Source: Celeribacter ethanolicus (GTDB lineage Bacteria > Pseudomonadota > Alphaproteobacteria > Rhodobacterales > Rhodobacteraceae). From it: 64,000 bases of DNA. Location: assembly GCF_001550095.1 (NCBI RefSeq), contig NZ_LRUC01000040.1, positions 1 to 64,000 on the forward strand, given 5' to 3'. This document shows positions 19,325 through 27,756 of this stretch, one piece after another. Position 1 is the stretch's first letter; every line of letters begins with the position of its first letter. The position numbers were made by a program, and so were the translations under genes. The notes below the pieces were generated by a model. It was not told the DNA's origin and made no database searches. It saw only the letters and a program-made list of their open reading frames with translations.

Positions 19325-20890
19325 ATGCAGGCTTTGAGAACGGTATCCGTTGCGGTTCTTCTCGCGACGACGGGGGTGGCGGTCATCGGGATTCATCAAT
19401 CCGATGCGCGGTCGCTTTTCAATGCGGAGCAGCCGGCGGAATATCCGCCGCTGTCCTACAAGGGCACGCAATATGTCGACAGCCGCGGCTGCGTCTATGT
19501 GCGCGCGGGCGATGGCGCCGCGGTGCATTGGGTGCCGCGTGTGACCCGCAGCCGCGACGTGCTCTGTGGCTTCAAGCCGACTTTTGCCAATGTCGAAGAC
19601 CATCTGCCGGTGATCCCCGATCCTGTGGGGACACAGGTTGCCAGCGCGCCGGTGCAGGCCGCGCCGAAAACCTCCGCTGCGCCGATGGTGCAGGTTGGGC
19701 CCGCGACCTCGGCCGCGCCTGCGACGACGAAGCCGACCGAAGCACCGATGCCGACCGAAGCACCGATGCCGACCGTGGCCTCGGCCCTGATCGCGCCTGC
19801 CGCTCCGGTTCAGAAAACCGCCGCCAAACAACCCGCTCTGCCGCCGCTCGAAGCGCTGGCGGGCAAGACCGTGGGTGAGCGCGGCTGTGTCGCCGCCGAG
19901 CAGAACGGTCGGATGCTCTGTTCTACCGGTGAGGTGGACTACATTCTGAAACGCCTGCCTGCGGGGGTGACCGTGCGCACTGCCGATGGCGGGCGGATGA
20001 CCACGACAGAGCCGACGCTGGTGCGTGTGCCGGTGAAACGTGCGCCCGTGACCCCCGTGGCTCCGGTACAACCGCCGGTGATGCTGGCCACCGCGCCGGT
20101 GACGGTGCCGCAGGCGGCTCCGGGTACGGTGATGGCCGATGCCTGCGCCGGTCTTTTGGGCAGCGATGCGCAATATATGCAGACGAACGGGCGTTATGCC
20201 GTGCGCTGCGGGCCGCAGGCGGTGCACCCCTCGGCCTATATGCAGGCGCGAACAGGCGCCCGGCTCTCCACCTACAACAGCAATCGAACCGAGGTCGCGC
20301 GCGCGGCCGGGGTCGAGGTTTATGCGTTACCGGTGCCGGTGGCGGGCACCTTGCCGGAGGGGTATGCACGCGCCTGGACCGATGGGCGGCTCAACCCGAA
20401 CCGCGGGCCTCTGACGGCGCGGGGCGATCTGCAAATGGCGCAGGTCTGGACCGGAACGGTGCCTGCCCATGACCTCTATGCACCGCGCAAGAAGACCTTC
20501 TGGGAATGGTTGTTCGGCGCCCCGGTCAGGAAACGCACGACGGTTCAGACGGTCGCTGCGCCGGGAACGGTTCCGGTGCAGGTGTCGACCAAATCGGTCG
20601 CGCCACAACGTGTGCCGTCGGCGGTTCAGGTCGCCGATGCCCCGTCACAACACACGGCGCAGGCTCTGCGCTATGTTCAGGTGGGCACCTTCGGGGAACC
20701 CGCCAATGCCGAGCGCTCGATTGCGCGGCTCTCGGCCATGGGTTTTCCGGTTTCGTCGCAGGTCCTGCAACGCGGCGGCAAGCCCTTGAAGATTGTTCTG
20801 GCCGGTCCTTTCGACCGGCCCGAGCAAACCCTGTCCGCTTTGGCGATGGTCCGGGGGGCCGGCTACGGGGACGCATTCGCACGCAAGTAG
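19325..20890 (+). CDS. Exported SPOR-domain protein
   Basis: A 521-residue protein with an N-terminal signal peptide (V-A-V-L-L-A-T-T-G-V-A-V-I-G). A Cys-containing, possibly disulfide-bonded N-terminal region follows, then a long Pro/Ala/Thr-rich low-complexity linker (about 105-170 and 230-270, including a twice-repeated T-E-A-P-M-P) and a C-terminal SPOR domain (about 440-520: Y-V-Q-V-G-T-F to I-V-L-A-G-P-F). SPOR domains bind denuded peptidoglycan at division sites, so it is probably a periplasmic cell-wall or division factor. It is monocistronic and ends at a strong terminator shared with the convergent gene. Confidence 0.85.
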   Translation: MQALRTVSVAVLLATTGVAVIGIHQSDARSLFNAEQPAEYPPLSYKGTQYVDSRGCVYVRAGDGAAVHWVPRVTRSRDVLCGFKPTFANVEDHLPVIPDPVGTQVASAPVQAAPKTSAAPMVQVGPATSAAPATTKPTEAPMPTEAPMPTVASALIAPAAPVQKTAAKQPALPPLEALAGKTVGERGCVAAEQNGRMLCSTGEVDYILKRLPAGVTVRTADGGRMTTTEPTLVRVPVKRAPVTPVAPVQPPVMLATAPVTVPQAAPGTVMADACAGLLGSDAQYMQTNGRYAVRCGPQAVHPSAYMQARTGARLSTYNSNRTEVARAAGVEVYALPVPVAGTLPEGYARAWTDGRLNPNRGPLTARGDLQMAQVWTGTVPAHDLYAPRKKTFWEWLFGAPVRKRTTVQTVAAPGTVPVQVSTKSVAPQRVPSAVQVADAPSQHTAQALRYVQVGTFGEPANAERSIARLSAMGFPVSSQVLQRGGKPLKIVLAGPFDRPEQTLSALAMVRGAGYGDAFARK

Positions 20891-20919
20891 CGTTGAGTTA
20901 GACGAGGCAGAACAACAAA

Positions 20920-20953
20920 AAGAAACCCCCGCATCTGGCGGGGGATTTCTTTT
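20920..20953. terminator. Bidirectional terminator between the SPOR gene and the M48-like gene
   Basis: The stem CCCCCGC (20926-20932) / GCGGGGG (20938-20944) is flanked by an A-rich tract on the left and ATTTCTTTT on the right, so it can terminate both convergent genes. Confidence 0.8.
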
Positions 20954-20965
20954 GTGGGGTGCTGT

Positions 20966-20999
20966 GTCTCGGAAAGATCAGCGTCTCGGAAAGATCAGC
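20966..20999. repeat. Perfect 17-bp tandem duplication
   Basis: The unit GTCTCGGAAAGATCAGC at 20966-20982 is repeated exactly at 20983-20999. The second copy contains the stop codon of the minus-strand M48-like gene, so the first copy lies in its 3' untranslated part. It looks like a recent slippage or duplication event. Confidence 0.9.
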
Positions 21000-22020
21000 C
21001 GCCGCAGACGCCCTGAAGCGCTACCCAGTCGCCATCTGAGAGAACGGGCCGCGTGGTCTCGATCCTGACCCCGTCGGCCTCGATCAGCGACAGCACGGTT
21101 TCGCCGGTGATGTCGAGCGCATAGGCATAGGGTGCGCTGTGGACCTGAGCCTCTGCGAAGGCGGTGATCAGCTTGTCGCGGTCCGGTCCGGCCAGCGGCG
21201 CGGTCAGAAGGCTTTCGGCATGGGCGTCGAGCACTTCGGGCGGAATATGCCCGGTGGTCAGCAGCCGCAGAGAGGTCATCAGCCCGGCCTCGCGCAACAG
21301 CCTTTCGAGCGGGTCTTCCTCGCGGGCGCGCTCAATCTCGGCCAGAACATAGCCCGCGACCACATCCGGATCCTCGTGATCCTCGACCACGGCCCGGTTC
21401 AGGAGCACGATGCCGCCGGGCAGGTGCTGGGAGATCGCAACGCCGCTGGTGAGCACGACAATCTGGCCGCCGCCGCCGGGAATGAGCCGTGTTTTCAGCT
21501 TGTTGAGGGCCCGCGCCCCATGCACCGTGTCGCAGGGTGCGCCGGAGAGGCGGCGGATGCGGTCGAGCAGTTCCTGGCCGATTTCGGCGCGGGTCACGGT
21601 CGGGACGATGGTCACCGCCTGACGGATCAGCGCGCCGGGCAGCCAGAACAGGCCAAGCCCGAGAAGGGCCGCGACCGCGAGGCCGATCAACCCGCCGCGC
21701 AGCCGTCCTGGATGGGGGCGGGCACGGTCGATGGCGCGGCGGATGCGGGCGATGGCCTCGTTCATCAGCTCGTCCTCGATCTCCAACTCCTCGGCGCTGT
21801 CGGGCGCGGGGCGGTAGCGTACGGGGCTTTCGCCTTCGGGCGTGATGCGTTCGATCGCGGGCAGCGACCAATGGGTCAGGGCGCGCCCGTCGGTACGGGA
21901 TTCCGACAGCGTGAGAGTCGCCTCGCCCACGGAGACGATCACGGGGCGGCGCTGGCTTTCCCCGTCGGGAAGCCAGAGGCCGGGGGCCTCGAGACGTTCG
22001 AATTCTGTGAGCGCGATCAT
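20995..22020 (-). CDS. M48-peptidase-like membrane protein without the HExxH zinc motif
   Basis: A 341-residue protein laid out like M48 metallopeptidases. There is an N-terminal beta domain (W-L-P-D-G-E-S to W-S-L-P-A-I-E-R-I, similar to the DUF7092-type domain of M48 proteins), one membrane helix at about 120-140 (I-G-L-A-V-A-A-L-L-G-L-G-L-F-W), and a protease-like C-terminal domain (Q-I-V-V-L-T-S-G-V, then L-P-G-G-I-V-L-L-N). Where active enzymes have HExxH, this one reads Y-V-L-A-E-I-E-R-A, so it is probably catalytically dead. The ATG at 22020 is chosen because upstream sequence in the frame is not protein-like. It is divergent from the sulfotransferase gene. Confidence 0.7.
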   Translation of the reverse strand: MIALTEFERLEAPGLWLPDGESQRRPVIVSVGEATLTLSESRTDGRALTHWSLPAIERITPEGESPVRYRPAPDSAEELEIEDELMNEAIARIRRAIDRARPHPGRLRGGLIGLAVAALLGLGLFWLPGALIRQAVTIVPTVTRAEIGQELLDRIRRLSGAPCDTVHGARALNKLKTRLIPGGGGQIVVLTSGVAISQHLPGGIVLLNRAVVEDHEDPDVVAGYVLAEIERAREEDPLERLLREAGLMTSLRLLTTGHIPPEVLDAHAESLLTAPLAGPDRDKLITAFAEAQVHSAPYAYALDITGETVLSLIEADGVRIETTRPVLSDGDWVALQGVCGG

Positions 22021-22134
22021 GCGCGGGCTGCTCTTTCCATTGTTTGACGGTACTCTAGCGGGGATCATCCGGGGCGACAATCTCTCAGGACAATCCCTCT
22101 GGGCGGCGATCCCGGGTTCGGTTAGGGTCGGAAC

Positions 22135-22782
22135 ATGATCATTTCGCCCGGACGCCACTATATTTTCGTGCATATCCCCAAGACCGGGGGCACGGCTTTG
22201 ACGCAGGCGCTCGAGGCGCGGGCGATGGCGGATGACATCCTGATCGGGGATACGCCGAAAGCGGTGAAGCGGCGCGGGCGGATCAAGCAGATGGAGGCGG
22301 CGGGGCGGCTTTGGAAGCATTCCCGGCTCTCCGACATCGAGGGGCTGGTGCCGCGCGACGCGTTTGGCGGCTATTTCATCTTTACGCTGGTGCGTAATCC
22401 GTGGGACCGGATCGTGTCCTATTATCACTGGCTGCGGGCGCAGGGCTGGGATCATCCGGCGGTACGGCTGGCCAGGGCGGAGAGTTTCACCGGCTTTCTG
22501 AACGCGCCCGAAACCCTGCGCAGCCTGTCTGCGCCTTACAGCAGCTACATGTGCGACGGGGCGGGCGTGGAGCGGGCCAGCCATTATGTACGGCTTGAGG
22601 CGCTGGACGAGGATCTTGCACCGCTCTGGGATCATTTGGGGTTCGATCTGTCGCCGATTGGGCGGGTGAACGCGTCGGAGCGCAGTCGCGATGTGCGGTC
22701 TTTCTACACGGATGCGGATGCGGAGGCGGTGGCGCGCATTGCGGCCCCGGACATTGCCCGATTTGACTATCGCTTCGACTGA
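22135..22782 (+). CDS. Sulfotransferase-family protein
   Basis: A 215-residue PAPS-dependent sulfotransferase homologue. The 5'-phosphosulfate loop I-P-K-T-G-G-T-A-L lies at about 14-22, and the 3'-phosphate motif F-T-L-V-R-N-P-W-D-R-I-V-S-Y-Y-H at about 83-98. No membrane helix is apparent, so it is of the small cytoplasmic bacterial type. The acceptor (a polysaccharide, lipid or small molecule) cannot be told. It stands alone with no glycan genes nearby. Confidence 0.82.
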   Translation: MIISPGRHYIFVHIPKTGGTALTQALEARAMADDILIGDTPKAVKRRGRIKQMEAAGRLWKHSRLSDIEGLVPRDAFGGYFIFTLVRNPWDRIVSYYHWLRAQGWDHPAVRLARAESFTGFLNAPETLRSLSAPYSSYMCDGAGVERASHYVRLEALDEDLAPLWDHLGFDLSPIGRVNASERSRDVRSFYTDADAEAVARIAAPDIARFDYRFD

Positions 22783-23170
22783 GTTGACGGCGGGACTGTG
22801 TCGCGATTGCGGCAAATTGGTTAATGAAACCTGTGGGATGGGGCTTGGGCTTTGGCGGGAGGGCTCGAATCGACGCGTGATTCCAGAGGGACATCGGGAG
22901 CGGCGTGGCCGCGGGTCCTTGAAAAATTGGTTAATCCGCAGACGCGGGAAAAATTTCTTAAAAGACTGTTACCAAATTCGCGAACAATTGAATGAAATCG
23001 GTTCAATTACCGCCTGTGTCGAAATTGTGCCGTATTTCCGTCCCATTCGGGCCGAACTCTGACCGCAGCCGGGCGATTTTCTGAACCTGCAAAGAGGGCG
23101 TGTGAGGAAACGACGGGCTGCCACCCGCAAAAAACTTCGGTCACAGGCTCTCGTTCATGGGGATGAAGCG
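22783..23170. other. Gene-poor region upstream of the Hint gene, with repeated GGTTAA motifs
   Basis: About 390 bases without a convincing gene. AAATTGGTTAAT occurs twice, at 22814-22825 and 22924-22935. TTAA at 22958-22961 is followed after seven bases by TTAC, a near match to a CtrA full site. Short reading frames here are not protein-like. It is probably the promoter region of the downstream Hint-domain gene. Confidence 0.4.
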
Positions 23171-23884
23171 ATGATGAAACTGGGTCAGATGTTGCGCAGG
23201 GAACCGCTCCGCGAGGCCTCCGGTCGGACGGGGGCCTGGGATGGCGCTCTGCAGGGGATGCAGCCGGTTCTCACCAGCGGTCTCATCGCCGGAACCCAGA
23301 TCGCCACGGCCAGGGGATGGCGCGATGTGGCGGAGATCAAGGAAGGCGACAAGGTCCTGACCTTCGACGAGGGTATGCAGGCGGTCGGGACGATTTCCCG
23401 CAGCTGGGCCTATCTCGGTCACGGATCGGTGCCGATGCAGCACTGGCCGCTTGTCGTTCCGCCGGGCGCATTGGGCAATCGCGCCGAGATGCTGCTTTTG
23501 CCGGAACAGCCGGTGATGGTCGAGAGCGACACGGGCGAGGCGATGTTCGGCGATCCGTTTACCTTGATCCCGGCGCTGGCGCTTGAGGGCTACAAGGGCA
23601 TCGAACGCGCCCGTCCGCATCAGGCGGTGCTGGTCATCGTGTTGCATTTCGCGACGGAGCAGGTGGTGTTCGCCAATATCGGCGCGCTGTTTCATTGCCC
23701 GGCGGAAGAGGTGATGAGCATCGCCGATCTGATGGAGGACCGGTTTGTGCCGGGCTATGAGGTGCTGTCGCTGACCGAGGCGCGGGTGTTTGTCGATGCG
23801 CTTTTGGACGAGGATGCGCAGGACGCTCAGTGGATGCGGATGCAGCCGCAACGCCGCGAGGAGAAATCCGAGCGCGCGATCTGA
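23171..23884 (+). CDS. Hint (hedgehog/intein-like) domain protein
   Basis: A 237-residue protein whose centre is a Hint_2-type fold: S-G-L-I-A-G-T-Q-I-A-T at about 34-44, then G-W-R-D-V-A-E-I-K-E-G-D-K-V-L-T-F. Such proteins are common in Rhodobacteraceae, usually at the end of secreted proteins. Here it stands alone with no RTX repeats or signal peptide. The nucleophilic Cys/Ser of inteins is not obvious (Gly-Thr at the A-block position), so self-splicing is doubtful. The ATG at 23171 is preferred; GTG-23102 would add a basic N-terminus. Function unknown. Confidence 0.75.
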   Translation: MMKLGQMLRREPLREASGRTGAWDGALQGMQPVLTSGLIAGTQIATARGWRDVAEIKEGDKVLTFDEGMQAVGTISRSWAYLGHGSVPMQHWPLVVPPGALGNRAEMLLLPEQPVMVESDTGEAMFGDPFTLIPALALEGYKGIERARPHQAVLVIVLHFATEQVVFANIGALFHCPAEEVMSIADLMEDRFVPGYEVLSLTEARVFVDALLDEDAQDAQWMRMQPQRREEKSERAI

Positions 23885-23923
23885 AATCCGCCCGAGGGGA
23901 GCACGCGAAAGACGAGAAGTCAT

Positions 23924-23953
23924 GAAAAAGCCCTCCCCCGAAGGGAAGGGCTC
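23924..23953 (-). terminator. Terminator of the beta-oxidation operon
   Basis: The stem AGCCCTCCC (23929-23937) pairs with GGGAAGGGCT (23943-23952), with a slight bulge. On the minus strand it is followed by TTTTTCATG, about 20 bases after the fadJ-type stop. Confidence 0.75.
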
Positions 23954-23973
23954 TATCGTACTGTTGGCGCCGA

Positions 23974-26181
23974 TCAGGCGGCTTTGCTGTCCACACCCGC
24001 GCCGAAGCGGCCATAGAAGGTCTCGCCGGAGGCCGCCATCTCACGCAGGAGTTTCGGCGTCTCGAAGCGCGGCCCGTGGGTGGCGGTGAGATTGTCGCAA
24101 ATCTCGACCGCTTTACCGGCACCGATGATGTCGAGCCAGGAGAACGGCCCGCCGGACCAGGGCGCAAAGCCCCAGCCGAGGATCGCGCCGACGTCACCCT
24201 CGCGGATGTCTTCCAACACACCCTCTTCGAGCGCGCGGACGGCCTCCAGGACCTGCGCCATCATCAGACGGTGTTGCACCTCATCCAGATCGGGCTGGGC
24301 ATCGGCCACGGGGAACTCTTTGTTGAAGCCCTCCCAGAGATAGCCGCGTTTGCCTTTCTCGTCGTAGTCGTAGAAGCCCGCATTGGCTTTTTTGCCGAGA
24401 CGGCCCTGATCGTACATCCAGAACACCACCTCATCCACGGCCTCGTCCGGGTAGGCGTCGCCCATGGCGGCTTTGGTGGCTTTCGCGATCTTCACACCGA
24501 GATCAATCGAGGTCTCGTCGATGAGCTGAAGCGGCCCGAGCGGGAAGCCCAAAAGCTTGGCGGCATTCTCGATCAGCGGCAGATCCACACCCTCGGCCGC
24601 CATGCGCACACCCTCGTTGATGTAGGGAATGATGCAGCGGTTGGCGTAGAAGAAGCGCGCGTCATTCACGACGATGGGCGTCTTGCGGATCTGGCGCACA
24701 TAGTCGAGCGCTTTCGCCACGGCAACGTCGCCGGTTCCTTTGCCCTTGATGATCTCGACGAGGAGCATCTTGTCGACGGGGGAGAAGAAGTGGATGCCGA
24801 TGAACTGCTCCGGGCGCACGGAGGCTTTGGCCAGCTCGGTGATCGGCAGGGTCGAGGTGTTGGAGGCAAAGATGCAGTCCTCGCCAACGATGGCCTCGAC
24901 CTTCTTGGTCATCTCCGCCTTGACGCCGATGTCTTCGAACACGGCCTCGACGATCAGATCACATCCTTTCAGAGCGTCGAGATCGGTTGTCGCGGTGATG
25001 CGGGAGAGCACTTGCTCTTTCTTCTCCGGCGTCACTTTCTTGCGGCTGATCCCCTTGTCGAGGAGGCTCTCGGAATAGGCTTTGCCCTTGTCCGCAGCCT
25101 CTTGCTTCATGTCGATCAGCACGACCTCAATGCCCGCATTCGCCGAGACATAGGCAATGCCCGCGCCCATCATGCCCGCGCCCAGAACGCCGACTTTTTT
25201 GACGGTCTGATCGGCCACGTCGGGACGGTTCGCACCCTTTTCCAAGGCTTCCTTGTTGATGAACAAGGAGCGGATCATCGCGGAGGAAGACGGGTTCATC
25301 AGCACATGGGTGAACCAACGGGCTTCGATCTTGAGCGCGGTGTCGAACGGCACCATTGCGCCTTCGTAGACGGCGGAGAGCAAGGCTTTCGCCGCCGGAT
25401 AGACGCCCTGGGTGTTGCCGTTGACCATGGCGGAGGCGCCGACGAAGGTCATGAAACCGGCGGGGTGATAAGGCGCGCCGCCGGGCATTTTCCAGCCCTT
25501 GGCGTCCCATGGTTTGACGATGTCGGCGTCTTTCGCGCTCAAAACCCACTCTTTGGCTTTCGCCAAAAGCTCACCGGGTTCCACCACCTCGTGGATGATC
25601 CCCGCACCTTTGGCTTTCATCGGGTCGAGCATCTTGCCTTCGAGAAGGATCGGCGCCGCCGCCATCGCGCCGACCATGCGCGAGACGCGCGTGGTGCCGC
25701 CCATGCCGGGGAAAATGCCGACCTTGATCTCCGGCAGGCCAATCTTGGCCTTGGGATTGTTGGCGGCAAAGATGCGGTGACAGGACAAAGGCAATTCGAG
25801 TCCGATGCCAAGCGCCGTGCCGGGCAGGGCTGCGGCGACGGGCTTGCCACCCTTGTTGGTCTTCGGGTCCATGCCCGCGCGTTCCAGTTTGCGCAGGATC
25901 GCGTGCATGCTCATCAGCCCGTCAAAGAGACCTTTGGCCGGATCGTCGCCGGCGGCGTCCTTCATCTTGGCGATGATGTTGAGATCCATGCCGCCCGCGA
26001 ACGTGTCCTTGCCGGAGGTCACGACGATGCCTTTCACGGCGTCGTCGCCAAGCGCCTTGTCGATGCATTGATCCAGCTCGGCGATGCCCTCCATCGAGAG
26101 CACGTTCATGGACTTGTTGGGGATGTCCCAGGTGATGATCGCGACGCCGTCCGCGTCGACGGAATAATGAAAATCGGTCAT
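23974..26181 (-). CDS. fadJ: Fatty-acid oxidation multifunctional protein (enoyl-CoA hydratase / 3-hydroxyacyl-CoA dehydrogenase)
   Basis: A 735-residue FadB/FadJ-type enzyme. The crotonase domain occupies about 1-290 (P-G-T-A-L-G-I-G-L-E and I-G-L-P-E-I-K-V-G-I-F-P-G). The NAD-binding 3-hydroxyacyl-CoA dehydrogenase domain starts at about 330 (V-G-V-L-G-A-G-M-M-G-A-G-I), with catalytic G-I-H-F-F-S-P, and two C-terminal dehydrogenase domains follow. It performs the hydration and oxidation steps of beta-oxidation and pairs with the thiolase just upstream (15-base gap). The start has AGGGGAGG before it. The fadJ versus fadB name is by style only. Confidence 0.93.
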   Translation of the reverse strand: MTDFHYSVDADGVAIITWDIPNKSMNVLSMEGIAELDQCIDKALGDDAVKGIVVTSGKDTFAGGMDLNIIAKMKDAAGDDPAKGLFDGLMSMHAILRKLERAGMDPKTNKGGKPVAAALPGTALGIGLELPLSCHRIFAANNPKAKIGLPEIKVGIFPGMGGTTRVSRMVGAMAAAPILLEGKMLDPMKAKGAGIIHEVVEPGELLAKAKEWVLSAKDADIVKPWDAKGWKMPGGAPYHPAGFMTFVGASAMVNGNTQGVYPAAKALLSAVYEGAMVPFDTALKIEARWFTHVLMNPSSSAMIRSLFINKEALEKGANRPDVADQTVKKVGVLGAGMMGAGIAYVSANAGIEVVLIDMKQEAADKGKAYSESLLDKGISRKKVTPEKKEQVLSRITATTDLDALKGCDLIVEAVFEDIGVKAEMTKKVEAIVGEDCIFASNTSTLPITELAKASVRPEQFIGIHFFSPVDKMLLVEIIKGKGTGDVAVAKALDYVRQIRKTPIVVNDARFFYANRCIIPYINEGVRMAAEGVDLPLIENAAKLLGFPLGPLQLIDETSIDLGVKIAKATKAAMGDAYPDEAVDEVVFWMYDQGRLGKKANAGFYDYDEKGKRGYLWEGFNKEFPVADAQPDLDEVQHRLMMAQVLEAVRALEEGVLEDIREGDVGAILGWGFAPWSGGPFSWLDIIGAGKAVEICDNLTATHGPRFETPKLLREMAASGETFYGRFGAGVDSKAA

Positions 26182-26196
26182 ATGCTGTTCCTCCCC

Positions 26197-27408
26197 TTAC
26201 ACGCGCTCGATGATCGTGGCCGCACCCATGCCGGATGCGATGCAGAGCGTGGCGAGGCCGGTGCCTTTGCCGGTGCGTTCCAATTCGTCCAGAAGCGTGC
26301 CGATGATGATCGCGCCGGTCGCGCCCAGCGGGTGCCCCATGGCGATGGAGCCGCCATTGACGTTGACCTTGGAACTGTCGACGTTGAACGCCTGCATGAA
26401 GCGCAGCACGACGGCGGCAAAGGCCTCGTTCACCTCGAACAGGTCGATGTCATTGATCGACATGCCGCTGTCCTTGAGGATTTTCTCGGTCACGGGCACG
26501 GGGCCGGTGAGCATGATGGTCGGATCGGTGCCGATCTTGGCGGTCGCGCGGATGCGGGCGCGGGGTTTCAGCCCGTATTTCTCACCGAATTCCTTGTTGC
26601 CGATCAGCACGGCGGCGGAGCCATCGACGATGCCAGACGAGTTCCCGGCGTGGTGGATGTGGTTGATTTTCTCAAGATGCGGATATTTCATCAGCGCGAT
26701 CTTGTCGAAGCCCGGCATCACCTCGCCCATGTCCTTGAAGGAAGCTTTGAGCGCGCCGAGCGTCTCGACGGTCGTGCCCGGACGCATGTATTCGTCATGG
26801 TCGAGGATGGTCAGCCCGTTGATGTCCTTGACCGGCACAATGGATTTCGCGAAGCGGTTGTCCTTCCACGCGGCTTCGGCGCGGTTTTGGCTCTCGACAG
26901 ACAGCGCATCGGCCTCTTCGCGGGAAAACCCGTATTCGGTGGCGATGATGTCCGCCGAGATGCCCTGCGGCACGAAATAGGTTTTCATCGCCAAGGACGG
27001 GTCCACGGCAATCGCTGCCCCGTCGGAGCCCATGGCGACCCGGCCCATCATCTCGACGCCGCCGGCGATATAGGCCATGCCCGCGCCGCCCTTGACCTGA
27101 TTGGCGGCGATGTTGACGGCTTCCATGCCCGAGGCGCAGAAACGGTTGATCGCCAGACCCGGAATGCTCTGATCGAGATCGGAAGCGAGAACGGCGGTGC
27201 GCGCAAGGCAGCCACCCTGTTCGCCGACCTGGGTCACGTTGCCCCAGATCACATCCTCGACGGCATGGCCCTCAAGGCCGTTGCGCTCTTTCACGGCGTT
27301 CAGCATCTGCGCGGAAAGCGCGGCCGAGGTCACCTCGTGCAGGCTTCCGTCTTTGCGCCCCTTGCCGCGCGGGCTGCGCAGGGCGTCGTAAATATAGGCT
27401 TCAGTCAT
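26197..27408 (-). CDS. fadA: Acetyl-CoA acyltransferase (3-ketoacyl-CoA thiolase)
   Basis: A 403-residue thiolase that cleaves 3-ketoacyl-CoA to acetyl-CoA and a shortened acyl-CoA. The acylated cysteine lies in N-R-F-C-A-S-G-M-E-A (about 88-97). The C-terminal G-H-P-L-G-A-T-G-A and C-I-A-S-G-M-G-A motifs with the catalytic His and Cys are intact. It is the beta-subunit partner of the FadJ-type protein encoded directly downstream. The ATG is preceded by GAGGAGG. Annotation as fadA or fadI is equally defensible. Confidence 0.94.
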   Translation of the reverse strand: MTEAYIYDALRSPRGKGRKDGSLHEVTSAALSAQMLNAVKERNGLEGHAVEDVIWGNVTQVGEQGGCLARTAVLASDLDQSIPGLAINRFCASGMEAVNIAANQVKGGAGMAYIAGGVEMMGRVAMGSDGAAIAVDPSLAMKTYFVPQGISADIIATEYGFSREEADALSVESQNRAEAAWKDNRFAKSIVPVKDINGLTILDHDEYMRPGTTVETLGALKASFKDMGEVMPGFDKIALMKYPHLEKINHIHHAGNSSGIVDGSAAVLIGNKEFGEKYGLKPRARIRATAKIGTDPTIMLTGPVPVTEKILKDSGMSINDIDLFEVNEAFAAVVLRFMQAFNVDSSKVNVNGGSIAMGHPLGATGAIIIGTLLDELERTGKGTGLATLCIASGMGAATIIERV

Positions 27409-27450
27409 TCAGTCCTCCTCAGGGTCCGGCCTACAGGCCAGTCTCGATCG

Positions 27451-27663
27451 TCAGCGTTTGCGCCGGGCCAGTTCGGAATTGAACAGGCGCAGGCGGTGCG
27501 TCAGCTTTTCTTCATCCGTGACGGAGGAGAAATTCTCGAACAGGAAAGACAAAGCCTCTCCCTCGTCCAAGCCCGCCTCCCTCGCGAACTGCCTGAGGCG
27601 ACGATACCCGTCTTCGGTCATGGAAACAGGAAAACGCCGCGTCATTCTGAACCGCTTCGGCAT
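27451..27663 (-). CDS. Small ribbon-helix-helix-like protein in the beta-oxidation operon
   Basis: A 70-residue basic protein with R-F-P-V-S-M-T-E-D-G-Y-R-R-L-R-Q-F-A-R-E-A-G, a beta strand plus amphipathic helix arrangement typical of ribbon-helix-helix or arc-like DNA-binding proteins. A GGAG ribosome site lies upstream of ATG-27663. It lies between the acyl-CoA dehydrogenase and thiolase genes on the same strand. It could be a local regulator or antitoxin-like protein with no partner visible. Family assignment is tentative. Confidence 0.6.
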   Translation of the reverse strand: MPKRFRMTRRFPVSMTEDGYRRLRQFAREAGLDEGEALSFLFENFSSVTDEEKLTHRLRLFNSELARRKR

Positions 27664-27705
27664 GATTACGCTCCGTCATTTCGTCTTTTCGGACGCTTGA
27701 AATGG

Positions 27706-27737
27706 AAAGGCCCCCGCCGGGATGGGCGAGGGCCTCA
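27706..27737 (-). terminator. Hairpin after the acyl-CoA dehydrogenase gene
   Basis: AGGCCCCCGCC (27708-27718) pairs with GGCGAGGGCCT (27725-27735). On the minus strand it is followed by TTTCCATTTC. It lies between the dehydrogenase stop and the small RHH gene, so read-through may be partial. Confidence 0.6.
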
Positions 27738-27756
27738 GTTTCGGGTTGCGCAGAGT

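Noticed and set aside
19734-19770. Short tandem repeat in the SPOR gene as a possible CRISPR or VNTR
   Set aside because: It is only two copies of an in-frame T-E-A-P-M-P unit in a low-complexity linker; there are no spacers or further copies.
22691-23062. A 123-codon frame crossing from the sulfotransferase gene into the spacer
   Set aside because: It overlaps the sulfotransferase in another frame and its composition is not protein-like.
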